Assembly (NCBI RefSeq): GCF_021311115.1
Contig: NZ_JAJTNP010000003.1
Span: 124,001 to 188,000, forward strand
Origin: Chryseobacterium gwangjuense
GTDB taxonomy: Bacteria > Bacteroidota > Bacteroidia > Flavobacteriales > Weeksellaceae
Length of the DNA stretch: 64,000 bases
Direction: 5' to 3'
Numbering within the stretch: the stretch's first letter is position 1; each line of letters opens with the position of its first letter. This document shows positions 7,842-17,069 of this stretch, piece after piece. Below the pieces are notes generated by a model that saw only the letters and a list, made by a program, of their open reading frames with translations, was not told the DNA's origin and ran no database searches. The position numbers and the translations under genes were made by a program.

Positions 7842-9596
7842 TTAGTTGACACCATGCATCATTTTCTTTAAGATTGGTGAAATTAAAGCCAAAATAACAG
7901 CTGCAATACCACAAAGAACAACGAATACCATAAAGAATTCGAATAAATTGTGGATCTCAAAACCTACAAAAGTTGGGTTTTCTAAAGGTAACTGAGCTTT
8001 TTCAAAAGCTGCAACCTGATCAGCAGTCAAAGTAACTTTTTTATCTAAAACATCCTGAAGATTTACTCCGATTTCTTGTGCTTTAGAGAATTTATCACCT
8101 GTTGCAGGAATTAACGCTCCTAATGAACCAGCTAATGCATAACCAGCAGCATTAGAAATAAAGAACACACCATATAATAATGAAGCGAATCTTTTTGGAG
8201 CTAATTTTCCTACCAATGACAACCCGATTGGAGATAAGCAAAGCTCACCACAAGTCTGGATGAAGTATAGTAACATTAACCATTTGATTGCTAATAATCC
8301 TGAGTTTCCAAGATCTTTTACGTTGTGTGCAATGATGAAATAACTTAATGCAATTAAAGCTAAACCAATTGCCTGTTTCATCGGAGATACCGGCTCTTTT
8401 CCTTTTGCTCTTAGTTTATCCCAACATAAACTGAAAGGAACTGCTAATAATACAACGAAAATTCCGTTGAAAATCTGAACCATTGAAGGCGGCATATTCC
8501 ATCCGAAGATGCTTCTGTCTGTTTGGTTGTCTGCAATAAACGTTAATGAAGATCCTGCCTGCTCGAAAGCCGCCCAGAAGAAAATAATAAAGAATGATAC
8601 GATATAGATTACCCAGATTCTTTGTTTTTCAACTTTGTTTTCTGCAGAAGACATGATAAGGAATGCTAAGGAAATACCCGCTGCATAAATGAAAGGATAA
8701 ATAATTCCTTTGATTAATTGTCCCATTTCTACTGCTTTGAATCCGAATTCACCTACAAGTAAATATCTGAAAACAAAGAAAAGAACAACGAAAATAAAAC
8801 CTGTAATTCCTAAAGCTGCTCCTGAGAATTTAGCAGTTTGCGTTTCTCCTTCTTCGAAATCTGCACTTGTATTATGTTTTGGTAATCCTCCGATAGGTCT
8901 CCCTTCCGGTGTTACAACATATTTGTTTTTAAGGATGAAGAATGTTACTGTTCCAATTACCATAGCAATTGAAGCGGCTAAGAATCCCCATTTGAAAGCA
9001 AAAATATCTCTTACTCCCGTTGTAGCATCTTTTACGTCTCCTACGTATGGACAGATAAACTGACCTAAGAATGCTCCAATGTTGATTCCCATATAGAAAA
9101 TCGTAAATGCAGAGTCTAGTTTTGATTTTTCTTGTTTAGGATAAAGGCTTCCTACCATTGAGGAAATGTTTGGTTTGAAGAATCCGTTACCGAAAATGAT
9201 AACAAATAAAGCCAACCACATGATCATTTTTGCAGTATCAAGACCTCCCGAGAACGTTGAAGCACTGATGAAAAGTAAGAACTGACCAATTGCCATTAAT
9301 GATCCTCCGATCAAAATTGCATTTCTGTTTCCGATATATTTATCAGCAATGAAACCTCCTAAAAGCGGAGTAAGATAACATAAAGCTAAAAACCCACCAT
9401 AAATGATAGCTGCATCAGCTTCTTTTATTAATAAGGAATTTACCATGAAAAGCGTAAGTAACGCTCTCATTCCGTAAAAATTGAAACGCTCCCACATTTC
9501 GGTTCCAAAAAGAACCCATAATCCTTTTGGATGTCTGGAACCTTTATTCTCTACAAATTCATCCGCTTTCGGATTTAATGCTTCAATATTATCCAT
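7842..9596 (-). CDS. POT/PTR2 peptide transporter (paralogue 2)
   Basis: A 584-residue proton-driven peptide symporter. It has EMWERFNFYGMRA near residue 33, FYMGINIGAFLGQF near residue 170, and GELCLSPIGLSLVG in TM10. Compared with paralogue 1 it is about 80 residues longer, mainly because of a polar loop of about 50 residues before the last membrane segment (from GDKFSKAQEIG to TFVGFEIHN). It has its own promoter (9625-9654) and its own terminator, so the tandem genes are separate transcription units and could be regulated independently. Substrate unknown beyond small peptides. Confidence 0.93.
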   Translation of the reverse strand: MDNIEALNPKADEFVENKGSRHPKGLWVLFGTEMWERFNFYGMRALLTLFMVNSLLIKEADAAIIYGGFLALCYLTPLLGGFIADKYIGNRNAILIGGSLMAIGQFLLFISASTFSGGLDTAKMIMWLALFVIIFGNGFFKPNISSMVGSLYPKQEKSKLDSAFTIFYMGINIGAFLGQFICPYVGDVKDATTGVRDIFAFKWGFLAASIAMVIGTVTFFILKNKYVVTPEGRPIGGLPKHNTSADFEEGETQTAKFSGAALGITGFIFVVLFFVFRYLLVGEFGFKAVEMGQLIKGIIYPFIYAAGISLAFLIMSSAENKVEKQRIWVIYIVSFFIIFFWAAFEQAGSSLTFIADNQTDRSIFGWNMPPSMVQIFNGIFVVLLAVPFSLCWDKLRAKGKEPVSPMKQAIGLALIALSYFIIAHNVKDLGNSGLLAIKWLMLLYFIQTCGELCLSPIGLSLVGKLAPKRFASLLYGVFFISNAAGYALAGSLGALIPATGDKFSKAQEIGVNLQDVLDKKVTLTADQVAAFEKAQLPLENPTFVGFEIHNLFEFFMVFVVLCGIAAVILALISPILKKMMHGVN

Positions 9597-9624
9597 TTTT
9601 ATTGTTAATTTTTGTTAAGACTGA

Positions 9625-9654
9625 CAAATATAGTTTTTTTTGAGTTTTCGGCAA
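9625..9654 (-). promoter_or_regulatory. Bacteroidota-type promoter for POT transporter 2
   Basis: On the minus strand a TTG (9654-9652) is separated by exactly 19 nt from TATATTTG (9632-9625), matching the TTG/TAnnTTTG housekeeping consensus. The ATG is 28 nt downstream. Confidence 0.75.
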
Positions 9655-9675
9655 GGTTTTAATTTTATATTTAAA

Positions 9676-9705
9676 TAAAAAAGCTGCAGAATAACTCTAC
9701 AGCTT
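9676..9705 (-). terminator. Terminator after POT transporter 3
   Basis: Ten-base arms with one mismatch (AAGCTGCAGA at 9681-9690, TCTACAGCTT at 9696-9705) are followed by T residues on the minus strand. Confidence 0.8.
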
Positions 9706-9728
9706 GAAAATCTTTATTGTGATAAGGA

Positions 9729-11384
9729 TTAATGTCCTTTTTCTTTCATGATTTTGTTTAATCTTTTTAACATTGATACTCCTAAAAGGGTAGCAAATAT
9801 TAATAATCCGAAGTTTACAAGGAAATAATTCATTTTGTTGTCATAGCTATACCAGGTACTCGCAAGAATTCCAGAAAGCTTATTTCCAACAGAGTTTGCC
9901 AGGAAGAAGCCTCCCATCATCAAAGCGGTAATTCTTGCTGGAGAAAGCTTGGAAACGAAAGATAATCCCATCGGAGAAAGACATAATTCCCCAATTGTGA
10001 TTACGCCATAGCTGGCTACCAACCACCAAGGCGAAACTTTTACAGCTCCATTATCTCCGGCAGAAACTGCTAAAACCATTACCAGACATGATAATCCGGA
10101 AATAAATAATCCCAAAACAATTTTAGTCGGTGTTAAAGGTTCTTTTCCTTTTCTTCTCAATAGTGCCCAGAATCCGACCACAACAGGAGTTAAGGCAATT
10201 ACCCAGAATGGATTGATGGACTGAAATAATTCTGTATTATATAAGTATGTCTTTGTTTCAGGATTTTTCTCTAATGCTGCACGTTGTTCAGGAGATATAT
10301 TTTTAAAATAAACATCTTTCCCTTGTACTTTAATTGTGTTTCCGTCTTTATCTTTCTGAGACTGGAACTGATCATCATATACAGGAACTTCTTTGTTTTC
10401 ATAGCTTTTCCCATCAACCATATAAATTCCTTCTAAAGGTTTTTCTAATGATGCCGGAACGCTTCTGTCTGTATAATAATTTGCCCATCTTGTTAACGCA
10501 GTTCCGTTTTGTTTGAACACCGCCCAGAAGAACATACTGATTAAAAATACTGATAACAAAGCTCCGATGGATGATTTTTCTTCCGGTTTTGCTTTGAAAT
10601 AAAGGGATGCATAAAAGTAAATAACAGGAATACAAGCGAAAATAAAGGCATCCGTATTATCACTTCCAAAAATATTTCCGGGAATTACCCAACCGATTGC
10701 TCCGGCAATGATAGCTGGTAAGAAAACTTTCAGCATAATCTCAGAAAGTTTGGTATCTCCTTCCTGAACCGGCTTCATTTGAGCAGCATGGATATAATGT
10801 TTTCTACCGATAGTAAAAATCACCATACCGATCAGCATTCCGACTCCGGCAGTGATGAAAGCTTCACCCCAACCGAATTTATTTCGCATGAATGCCGCAA
10901 TAATATTACAGATAAACGCTCCGATATTGATTCCCATATAGAAAATATTGTATCCGGAATCTTTATTGGCTTTATAAGGTTCTTCGGAATACAGATTTCC
11001 AAGCAATGTGGAAATGGTGGGTTTAAAGAAACCATTACCGATGATAATTAATGCCAATGAACAATAAAATAATGTCAGATCTTTGAAAACACCCATTCCG
11101 ATATATCCGGCTGCCATTAAAATTCCTCCCAAATAAATCGATTTGATATACCCTAAAACTCTGTCTGCTAAAAATCCACCAATGAAAGGGGTTAGATAAG
11201 TCAAAGCGATATAAGTTCCAAAAATGTCGTCTGCTGTTTTGTCGGGAAGTCCAAGACCTCCTTTTAAACCTGTTGGTTCAATCACGTACAATACAAAAAT
11301 TCCGAGAATTAAATAATACCCGAAACGTTCCCACATTTCAGTAAAGAAGAGGAAAGGCAACCCTTTAGGATGTTTAGTCTTCAT
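9729..11384 (-). CDS. POT/PTR2 peptide transporter (paralogue 3)
   Basis: A 551-residue POT-family symporter, the most divergent of the three. EMWERFGYYLILG keeps ExxERFxYY but replaces the following glycine-methionine-arginine. FYMGINIGAFICN and GELCLSPMGLSFVS are present. A hydrophilic insertion of about 75 residues (from PASLEKPLEG to TKTYLYNTEL, roughly residues 300-375) sits between hydrophobic segments in the second half. A candidate -7 element, TATTTTTG on the minus strand (11414-11407), lies 22 nt before the ATG. Expected to import peptides; possibly a different size or type from those of the paralogues. Confidence 0.9.
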   Translation of the reverse strand: MKTKHPKGLPFLFFTEMWERFGYYLILGIFVLYVIEPTGLKGGLGLPDKTADDIFGTYIALTYLTPFIGGFLADRVLGYIKSIYLGGILMAAGYIGMGVFKDLTLFYCSLALIIIGNGFFKPTISTLLGNLYSEEPYKANKDSGYNIFYMGINIGAFICNIIAAFMRNKFGWGEAFITAGVGMLIGMVIFTIGRKHYIHAAQMKPVQEGDTKLSEIMLKVFLPAIIAGAIGWVIPGNIFGSDNTDAFIFACIPVIYFYASLYFKAKPEEKSSIGALLSVFLISMFFWAVFKQNGTALTRWANYYTDRSVPASLEKPLEGIYMVDGKSYENKEVPVYDDQFQSQKDKDGNTIKVQGKDVYFKNISPEQRAALEKNPETKTYLYNTELFQSINPFWVIALTPVVVGFWALLRRKGKEPLTPTKIVLGLFISGLSCLVMVLAVSAGDNGAVKVSPWWLVASYGVITIGELCLSPMGLSFVSKLSPARITALMMGGFFLANSVGNKLSGILASTWYSYDNKMNYFLVNFGLLIFATLLGVSMLKRLNKIMKEKGH

Positions 11385-11521
11385 AGTTGATAAATTTCAA
11401 ATTTCCCAAAAATAGGTTTTTAATTTTAATTGATAAAATAAATTGAAATTTCACGAAATGATTAATGAAATTAATAAATGACTTCCTGAAAAGTTTGATA
11501 ATTAAGAGATGGGTTGTGAAG

Positions 11522-12136
11522 TTATTTAGAATTAAAGTATTGCAGGTACTCCAGCACACGTTTTTTCATCTCGTCCCGTTGTGTGGAAAATTCCTGCTGA
11601 GCCTTTGGTTTATTGTGTTCTATTTCAGTTATAAGTTCATTATAATTTCCGGGGCTTTTTACTTTTTGGTATCCTTTATTTTTACTGATGTATAGATAAT
11701 CATTTGTATGGTAAAAATCTTTAGCCATTTTTAAAATCTTCACAAAATTATCTGCGTCCAAAGCCATATACATAAAAAGTCCTTCTTCTAAAGTTACATT
11801 CTCATCTGCAGAAAGTTGAAAATGTCCATTGCCATAATTATTGAAATCTGCAGTTCTCATTTTCCCTAAATAATACAAAAAGGCACTCTCGTTATATTTA
11901 GAATTTTTAAAAAGGTGTAGTGAATTTTCAAAATATTTTGAAGGGGATTCCATATCTGATTTCTTAGCAAGATTGGTCACCATTTTAAAGTCAATTTCCG
12001 AGATTTTTCCAATAGCGAATAAAGAATCAGATTTTTCTATAACATTTTTATAAAGAAGGAGTTCTGTACTTTCATCCTGTCCGAAAATATAGAGAGAACA
12101 AAATAGCAGAGAAGTGATAAATATTTTATGCATCAT
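11522..12136 (-). CDS. Secreted protein of unknown function
   Basis: A 204-residue protein starting Met-Met with a clear signal peptide (hydrophobic stretch about residues 5-19, ending IFGQDES). The mature part is mixed helical and polar with no cysteine pair or recognised motif. The spacing of helices around FENSLHLFKNSKYNESAFLY faintly recalls tetratricopeptide repeats, but I cannot assign a family. It lies downstream of the dipeptidyl peptidase gene, which ends in its own terminator, so it is likely transcribed separately. Localisation to the periplasm or outer surface is inferred from the signal peptide only. Confidence 0.7.
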   Translation of the reverse strand: MMHKIFITSLLFCSLYIFGQDESTELLLYKNVIEKSDSLFAIGKISEIDFKMVTNLAKKSDMESPSKYFENSLHLFKNSKYNESAFLYYLGKMRTADFNNYGNGHFQLSADENVTLEEGLFMYMALDADNFVKILKMAKDFYHTNDYLYISKNKGYQKVKSPGNYNELITEIEHNKPKAQQEFSTQRDEMKKRVLEYLQYFNSK

Positions 12137-12166
12137 TTTTTGTTTAGTTAAAAATATACATTTTAA

Positions 12167-12199
12167 ATAAAAAATCCGACTTCAGATGAGTCGGATTTT
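12167..12199 (-). terminator. Terminator after dipeptidyl peptidase gene
   Basis: Perfect 11-base arms (AAAATCCGACT at 12171-12181, complement at 12189-12199) with T residues on the minus strand, about 20 nt after the stop. Confidence 0.9.
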
Positions 12200-12219
12200 G
12201 TTATTATTAAATGATGATT

Positions 12220-14349
12220 TTAAAGATTTTCTAAAATAAAATCAGTCATTTTCTGATACAACTGCGGTCTTGTCTGTCCGCCGTAAATTCCGTGGTTTTT
12301 ATCAGGGTACGCCATGAATTCAAACTGTTTTTTATTTTGAATTAAAGCTTCCGAGAATTCCATAGAATTTTGGAAATGTACATTGTCATCAGCAGTTCCG
12401 TGAATTAATAAGAATTTTCCTTTTAATAAATTAGCATATTCAGTAGGAGAATTTTTATCGTATCCATCTGGATTTTCCTGTGGCGTTCTTAAAAATCTTT
12501 CTGTGTATACTGAATCATAATATCTCCAGTTAGTCACCGGTGCCACTGCGATTCCTGTTTTGAAAACATCGGCTCCTTTTGTCATCGCTAAACTAGCCAT
12601 ATAACCTCCGAAACTCCATCCGAAGATTCCGATTCTTGATTTGTCGATGTATGATTGGTTTCCGAACCATTTTGCAGCGGTAATCTGATCTTCAATTTCG
12701 TATTTTCCTAAATTCATGTAGGTAACTTTCTTGAATTTAGCCCCTTTGTAACCTGTTCCACGTCCATCAACACAAGCTACGATATACCCTTTTTGAGCTA
12801 ACATTTCAAACCAGATTCCGTTTCCGTTGTCCCAAGAATTAGCAACCTGTTGAGATCCCGGACCAGAATATTGGAACATGAATAATGGATATTTTTTGTT
12901 TTTATCAAAGTTTTTAGGCTTGATAATCCATGCGTTCATCTGATCTCCTGCTTCGTTTGGAATAGTGATGAATTCTTTTTCAACGAAATTATCTGTTTTT
13001 AATTTTTGAAGCTGAGCATCATTATTCTGAAGTTCTTTTACCACTTTACCGTTTCCGTCTTTAAGAACGAATGTGTAAGGTTTTGCAGCAGTAGAAGAAG
13101 TTTCGATGCAGTAATTATAGTTTTTGCTGAAGTTTGCGGAATTATTTCCTTCGGCATTTGAAATCAGCTGAGCTTTTCCGTTTTCGATATTTACTTTAGA
13201 AACTACTTTATTGATGCTTCCTTTTTCAGTGGTCTGAACATAGATTTCTTTTGATTTTGGATTGTAACCGTAATAATCAGTAACCTCCCAATTTCCTTTT
13301 GTAACTTGTTTTTTCAGTTTTCCTTCCTGATCGTACCAGTACAAATGACGGTTTCCGTCTCTTTCAGATCCCCAAAGGAAGCTGTTGTCGTCTAAGAATT
13401 CTAACGTTACATTATCGGTGTCGATCCATTTTTCATCGGTCTCGGTGAAAAGCTTTTTCACATCTCCCGTTTTGGTATTCACCTTTAAAATATCTGAAGC
13501 ATTTTGTGTTCTTTCAGAAGTAATCAATACAATTTCGTCTGATTTTGCAGTCTGAATAACGTTGGGAATATAATAGTTTTTAAAGTTATTCAAGTTCACT
13601 TTCGTTTTTTTACCGCTGTCCAAAAGATAGATGTGGGCAGAAACGACAGAGTTCTTTTCTCCTGCTTTTGGATATTTGTAACGCATTTCACTTGGGTAAA
13701 GTGTTTTTCCGTAAATTGGAATATAAATTTCCGGAACACTTTCTTCAACAGATTCTACGAAGATAATGGCATTGGAGTTTTTTGTCCATTCGTACAATCT
13801 TGCATGTCCGAATTCTTCTTCATATACCCAATCTGCAAGACCGTTTAATACTTTATTTTTAACACCATTTTCTGTAACCTGCGTTATTTTTCCTGAATTT
13901 ACATCCTGATAAAAAATATTATTATCAACAATGAAAGCGACTTTTGTTGCATCCGGAGAGAATCTTGGCTCCTGAACCGGTTTTCCATTGTTTAATGAAA
14001 TTGTTTTTCCTGATTTCAGATCCTTTACATCAAATGTTCCTAAAAATGAATGTCTGTAAATCTGCTGACTTTGCTTTAACAAAAGAATTTTAGATTCATC
14101 ATCAGAAAACTCATAGCTTTCAAAATTTCCGTCTACAAGGTTTCCTTCCTTTTGAGATGTTTTATAAGAATATTTAGCAATTCCGCCTTGTTCGATCACT
14201 AAGTAATTTTCACCGTTTTTCATGGAAGTGATTCCGGCAATGCCTTTACCACGGTAATACCCTGAATATATTTTATCTAAAGTGATTTCTTGTGCGGATA
14301 AACTTTGAAATACAGCCGCAACTGTAAGCGTTAGTAAGAATTTTTTCAT
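12220..14349 (-). CDS. Dipeptidyl peptidase IV, S9 family serine peptidase
   Basis: Exported prolyl peptidase that removes X-Pro dipeptides from peptide N-termini; probably periplasmic. The 709-residue protein has a signal peptide (about 1-19, ending SLSAQ), an N-terminal beta-propeller (DPPIV_N), and a C-terminal alpha/beta-hydrolase. Catalytic residues are visible: GWSFGG with Ser about 579, HGTADDNVHFQ (Asp about 655) and DKNHGIYG (His about 686). EEEFGHARLYEW retains the paired glutamates that hold the substrate amino terminus. The start at 14349 is preferred over 14403 because it begins the signal peptide and a -7 element lies between the two. The neighbouring three peptide symporters suggest a peptide-scavenging set. 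Confidence 0.95.
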   Translation of the reverse strand: MKKFLLTLTVAAVFQSLSAQEITLDKIYSGYYRGKGIAGITSMKNGENYLVIEQGGIAKYSYKTSQKEGNLVDGNFESYEFSDDESKILLLKQSQQIYRHSFLGTFDVKDLKSGKTISLNNGKPVQEPRFSPDATKVAFIVDNNIFYQDVNSGKITQVTENGVKNKVLNGLADWVYEEEFGHARLYEWTKNSNAIIFVESVEESVPEIYIPIYGKTLYPSEMRYKYPKAGEKNSVVSAHIYLLDSGKKTKVNLNNFKNYYIPNVIQTAKSDEIVLITSERTQNASDILKVNTKTGDVKKLFTETDEKWIDTDNVTLEFLDDNSFLWGSERDGNRHLYWYDQEGKLKKQVTKGNWEVTDYYGYNPKSKEIYVQTTEKGSINKVVSKVNIENGKAQLISNAEGNNSANFSKNYNYCIETSSTAAKPYTFVLKDGNGKVVKELQNNDAQLQKLKTDNFVEKEFITIPNEAGDQMNAWIIKPKNFDKNKKYPLFMFQYSGPGSQQVANSWDNGNGIWFEMLAQKGYIVACVDGRGTGYKGAKFKKVTYMNLGKYEIEDQITAAKWFGNQSYIDKSRIGIFGWSFGGYMASLAMTKGADVFKTGIAVAPVTNWRYYDSVYTERFLRTPQENPDGYDKNSPTEYANLLKGKFLLIHGTADDNVHFQNSMEFSEALIQNKKQFEFMAYPDKNHGIYGGQTRPQLYQKMTDFILENL

Positions 14350-14367
14350 TTCTAATTTTAAAGATTC

Positions 14368-14375
14368 CAAATATA
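14368..14375 (-). promoter_or_regulatory. Candidate -7 element for dipeptidyl peptidase gene
   Basis: TATATTTG on the minus strand matches TAnnTTTG and lies 18 nt before the chosen ATG. No well-spaced -33 TTG is evident. Confidence 0.5.
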
Positions 14376-14468
14376 ATAATTTTATAAATGCTAAAAAAAG
14401 CAAATTAAAACAATGCTTTTGGCAACAAAATTGAATATAATTAATATATAATCAAATCAATAATAATT

Positions 14469-14942
14469 ATGGAAACGAATGCATTTAACCAAAAACTGAA
14501 TCGATATGTTTTAGATAATCAAGTTATATATACTGGATTTTCCAGCTATAATGATGCTGAACAATGTGCACAGAAAAAAGGAGGAACATTGGTGGAAGTG
14601 AGTTTTAAAGATGGAAATGATAATCCTGAGATTTGCCAGGAGGTAGATTTAATTGAGAAAAAACTACATTATTATGTGGATGCAGGTGACGAATATAAAT
14701 TTATCCATTCTTCGGATCCGGGATTTAGAAAATATGCAGATGAACTGCAAAAAATAAAAGCACACAATGACAAAACAAGTCCTGATGAAAGATATTTTGC
14801 GAATTTTGAAATTGAAAATACGGAAGATCCGATTATCGTATTAAAAAACAATCATTTGGAATCGGTGACATCCAGAGAACGCTCAAAGTATTTGAAGCAT
14901 GCATGTGTTTATGAAATAGGGGTAGCCCTTCCTAAATCTTAA
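14469..14942 (+). CDS. Conserved-looking hypothetical protein
   Basis: A 157-residue soluble protein with no signal peptide or membrane segment. It is rich in charged residues, has cysteines at FNDAEQCAQKK-like and DNPEICQEVD positions, and shows no motif I recognise. Codon use looks like the neighbours. It is 14 nt upstream of a small DUF6496-type gene and the two share a strong terminator, so they form a two-gene unit divergent from the dipeptidyl peptidase gene. No function can be offered. Confidence 0.7.
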   Translation: METNAFNQKLNRYVLDNQVIYTGFSSYNDAEQCAQKKGGTLVEVSFKDGNDNPEICQEVDLIEKKLHYYVDAGDEYKFIHSSDPGFRKYADELQKIKAHNDKTSPDERYFANFEIENTEDPIIVLKNNHLESVTSRERSKYLKHACVYEIGVALPKS

Positions 14943-14956
14943 AAAAAAACAGAATC

Positions 14957-15142
14957 ATGAGCAAAATAAAATATTCAGAAAAAGCTCAAGATAAAGTAGG
15001 ACAAGTAATGCACGAATTTAAGGCAGGAAAACTAAAATCTTCTTCCGGAGAAAAAGTGACCAGCAGAAAACAAGCCATAGCGATTGGTATTTCTGAAGCT
15101 AGGGAAGCAGGTTTGAAAGTGCCTCCAAAAAAGAAAAATTGA
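14957..15142 (+). CDS. Small DUF6496-like protein
   Basis: A 61-residue basic protein. The sequence SEKAQDKVGQVMHEFKAG and GEKVTSRKQAIAIGISEA matches my recollection of DUF6496 (short proteins with a K..V..VM.E...G.L.SG.....s.kQAiAIalSEA pattern). The lysine-rich C-terminus and small size suggest a nucleic-acid-associated or stress-related protein, but this is speculative. It follows the hypothetical gene by 14 nt and ends at a bidirectional terminator. Confidence 0.75.
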   Translation: MSKIKYSEKAQDKVGQVMHEFKAGKLKSSSGEKVTSRKQAIAIGISEAREAGLKVPPKKKN

Positions 15143-15153
15143 TTAATACACAA

Positions 15154-15192
15154 AACAAAATCGGTCTGAAGCATGTTCAAACCGATTTTGTT
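15154..15192. terminator. Bidirectional terminator
   Basis: Perfect 12-base arms (AACAAAATCGGT at 15154-15165, complement at 15181-15192) sit between the plus-strand DUF6496-like gene and the minus-strand phosphorylase homologue, with A/T runs on both sides. Confidence 0.9.
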
Positions 15193-15205
15193 ATTTTATA
15201 GTGAG

Positions 15206-16870
15206 TTATCCATTATAGTTGTAAAGAATCTTGTAATATTCATCTGCCATTCGATCACTGTTGAACTGATCTTTCACATCATTCATGGCATTGTGCTGAA
15301 TTTTTCTCCATGCATTAGGATTTTCATAATAGGTAGGAAGAATTTCGTTTTCAAGGATTTCATATAATTTATTCAAATCATAATTGTCCTGCTCGTAAAT
15401 GCTCATATTCTGGTAATCTGCTTTTGGAACAACAAATGAATTTTCTCCGTGTTTTGCAAACTCGGGAATCCATCCGTCATTTGTAGATAAATTAACAGAA
15501 CCGTTCATAGAAGCCGTCATACCTGAAGTTCCAGAAGCTTCTCTCGGAACTCTGGGATTGTTTAACCAAAGATCTGAACCTTGTTTTAAAGACTTGCTTA
15601 ATGACAATTCATATCCTGTAAGAACTGCCATATTTTTGTGATTTTTGCTTTCTTCAACCAACGAATTGAAAGTGGAAATCGCAGAGTAATCCATCGGATA
15701 AGGTTTTCCTGCCCAAATGATCTGTATCGGATATTTAGGATGGTTCAATAATCTGTACAACCTGTCTTTGTCGTGTAATAGTAAGTCGGCTCTTTTATAA
15801 CCTGCAAATCTTCTTGCCCAGACAATGGTAAATACGTTCGGGTTAAATAAATTTCCGGTTTGGTCCGCAACAATTTTGAATAGTCTTTTCTTTAGATGTT
15901 TTTTTCTGTAATCGAAAACGGTTTCATCATTTTCGTCTTTTGAATTGTACAGCGGTTTATCTGCCCAATATTTAAATTCCTGAGCATTGGTAATTGAGGT
16001 AATTCCGCAAATTCCGGAATATTTGCTCCACATAGCTCTGGAAACCACTCCGTGAAGCTGTGAAACTCCGTTGGCAATTTTTGCCATTTTCAAAGCACAA
16101 AGAGAATGATTAAAACGGTCGTCGTCTGCACCTTCAATTTTTTTTACTTCTTCCATGCTCAAACCTGAAAAGTATGACATATCATAACATAATTTCAGGT
16201 TGTGTTTTTCATTTCCTGCTTCTTCAGGAGTATGGGTGGTGAAAACCAGCTTTTCTCTTACTTTATTTAAATCTCCGTTGTATTTTTTCAGTAAATGAAA
16301 TGCTGCAGGAAGTCCGTGAGCCTCGTTAAGATGATAAGTGTCTCTTTCGATGTTCATTTCGTCCAGTAATCTTGCTCCGCCCTTACCCAATAAAATGTAC
16401 TGCGCTAGTTTTGTAGCTTCATTGGCATCATAGAGTTTGTGACAGATCGTTTTTGAAAGGTGATCATTTTCAGGAACATCTGTTGACAGGAAAAACATCG
16501 GAGCCGTATTGAAGATTTCAGGATCTAAATACCAAACCTTTACCCAAACCGGAGCACTGTGTATTTCAATCTGAAATTTTATCCCTGTGTCTTCAAGAAA
16601 GCTATACATCTTTCGTGTCCATGTCGGTTGTAAGGATTGATCGTGATTTCTGGCCTGGTCATAATATCCGAATTTCCAAAGAATACCGATTCCTATAAGG
16701 TCCTGCTTTAAATTATAAGCACTTCTCATATGAGATCCCGCTAGAAATCCGAGACCTCCTGAATATATTTTCAACACCTGTTCAATGGCAAATTCCATTG
16801 AAAAATAGGCTACTTTTTTAGAATATTGGGGATTGATGCTGTAAGGTATTTTAAAGTTTTTAAAATCCAT
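15206..16870 (-). CDS. GT35 alpha-glucan phosphorylase homologue lacking the PLP lysine
   Basis: A 554-residue protein of the short alpha-glucan phosphorylase type (glycogen degradation to glucose 1-phosphate in the true enzymes). AYFSMEF with IYSGGLGFLAGSH (residues 21-47), YHLNEAHG (179-186), FTTHTPEEAG (210-219) and RRFAGYKRADLL (353-364) place it in GT35. The cofactor motif reads EASGTSGMTASMNG (444-457): Thr452 stands where the family has the lysine that binds pyridoxal phosphate. The NEGH and PAGH-type positions are also altered (NEAH, EAGN). The nucleotide sequence is unambiguous. It is therefore either inactive, regulatory, or uses a different mechanism. It stands alone. Confidence 0.85.
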   Translation of the reverse strand: MDFKNFKIPYSINPQYSKKVAYFSMEFAIEQVLKIYSGGLGFLAGSHMRSAYNLKQDLIGIGILWKFGYYDQARNHDQSLQPTWTRKMYSFLEDTGIKFQIEIHSAPVWVKVWYLDPEIFNTAPMFFLSTDVPENDHLSKTICHKLYDANEATKLAQYILLGKGGARLLDEMNIERDTYHLNEAHGLPAAFHLLKKYNGDLNKVREKLVFTTHTPEEAGNEKHNLKLCYDMSYFSGLSMEEVKKIEGADDDRFNHSLCALKMAKIANGVSQLHGVVSRAMWSKYSGICGITSITNAQEFKYWADKPLYNSKDENDETVFDYRKKHLKKRLFKIVADQTGNLFNPNVFTIVWARRFAGYKRADLLLHDKDRLYRLLNHPKYPIQIIWAGKPYPMDYSAISTFNSLVEESKNHKNMAVLTGYELSLSKSLKQGSDLWLNNPRVPREASGTSGMTASMNGSVNLSTNDGWIPEFAKHGENSFVVPKADYQNMSIYEQDNYDLNKLYEILENEILPTYYENPNAWRKIQHNAMNDVKDQFNSDRMADEYYKILYNYNG

Positions 16871-17069
16871 AAATCGCAGTTTTATAATTGAAGGGCAAAG
16901 GTATCGATTAAGAAAGTAAACTCTATATTAATTATATGAGAAATTATTTCTAAAAGCACTTTTTGAATCGTTTTTTTACTTACCTTTAAGTGTAAATTTT
17001 TGATAATCAAAACTTCATGAATTGAAATCGGGAGTTGTATGTGTTCCATAACAATAATATAACAAGCAC

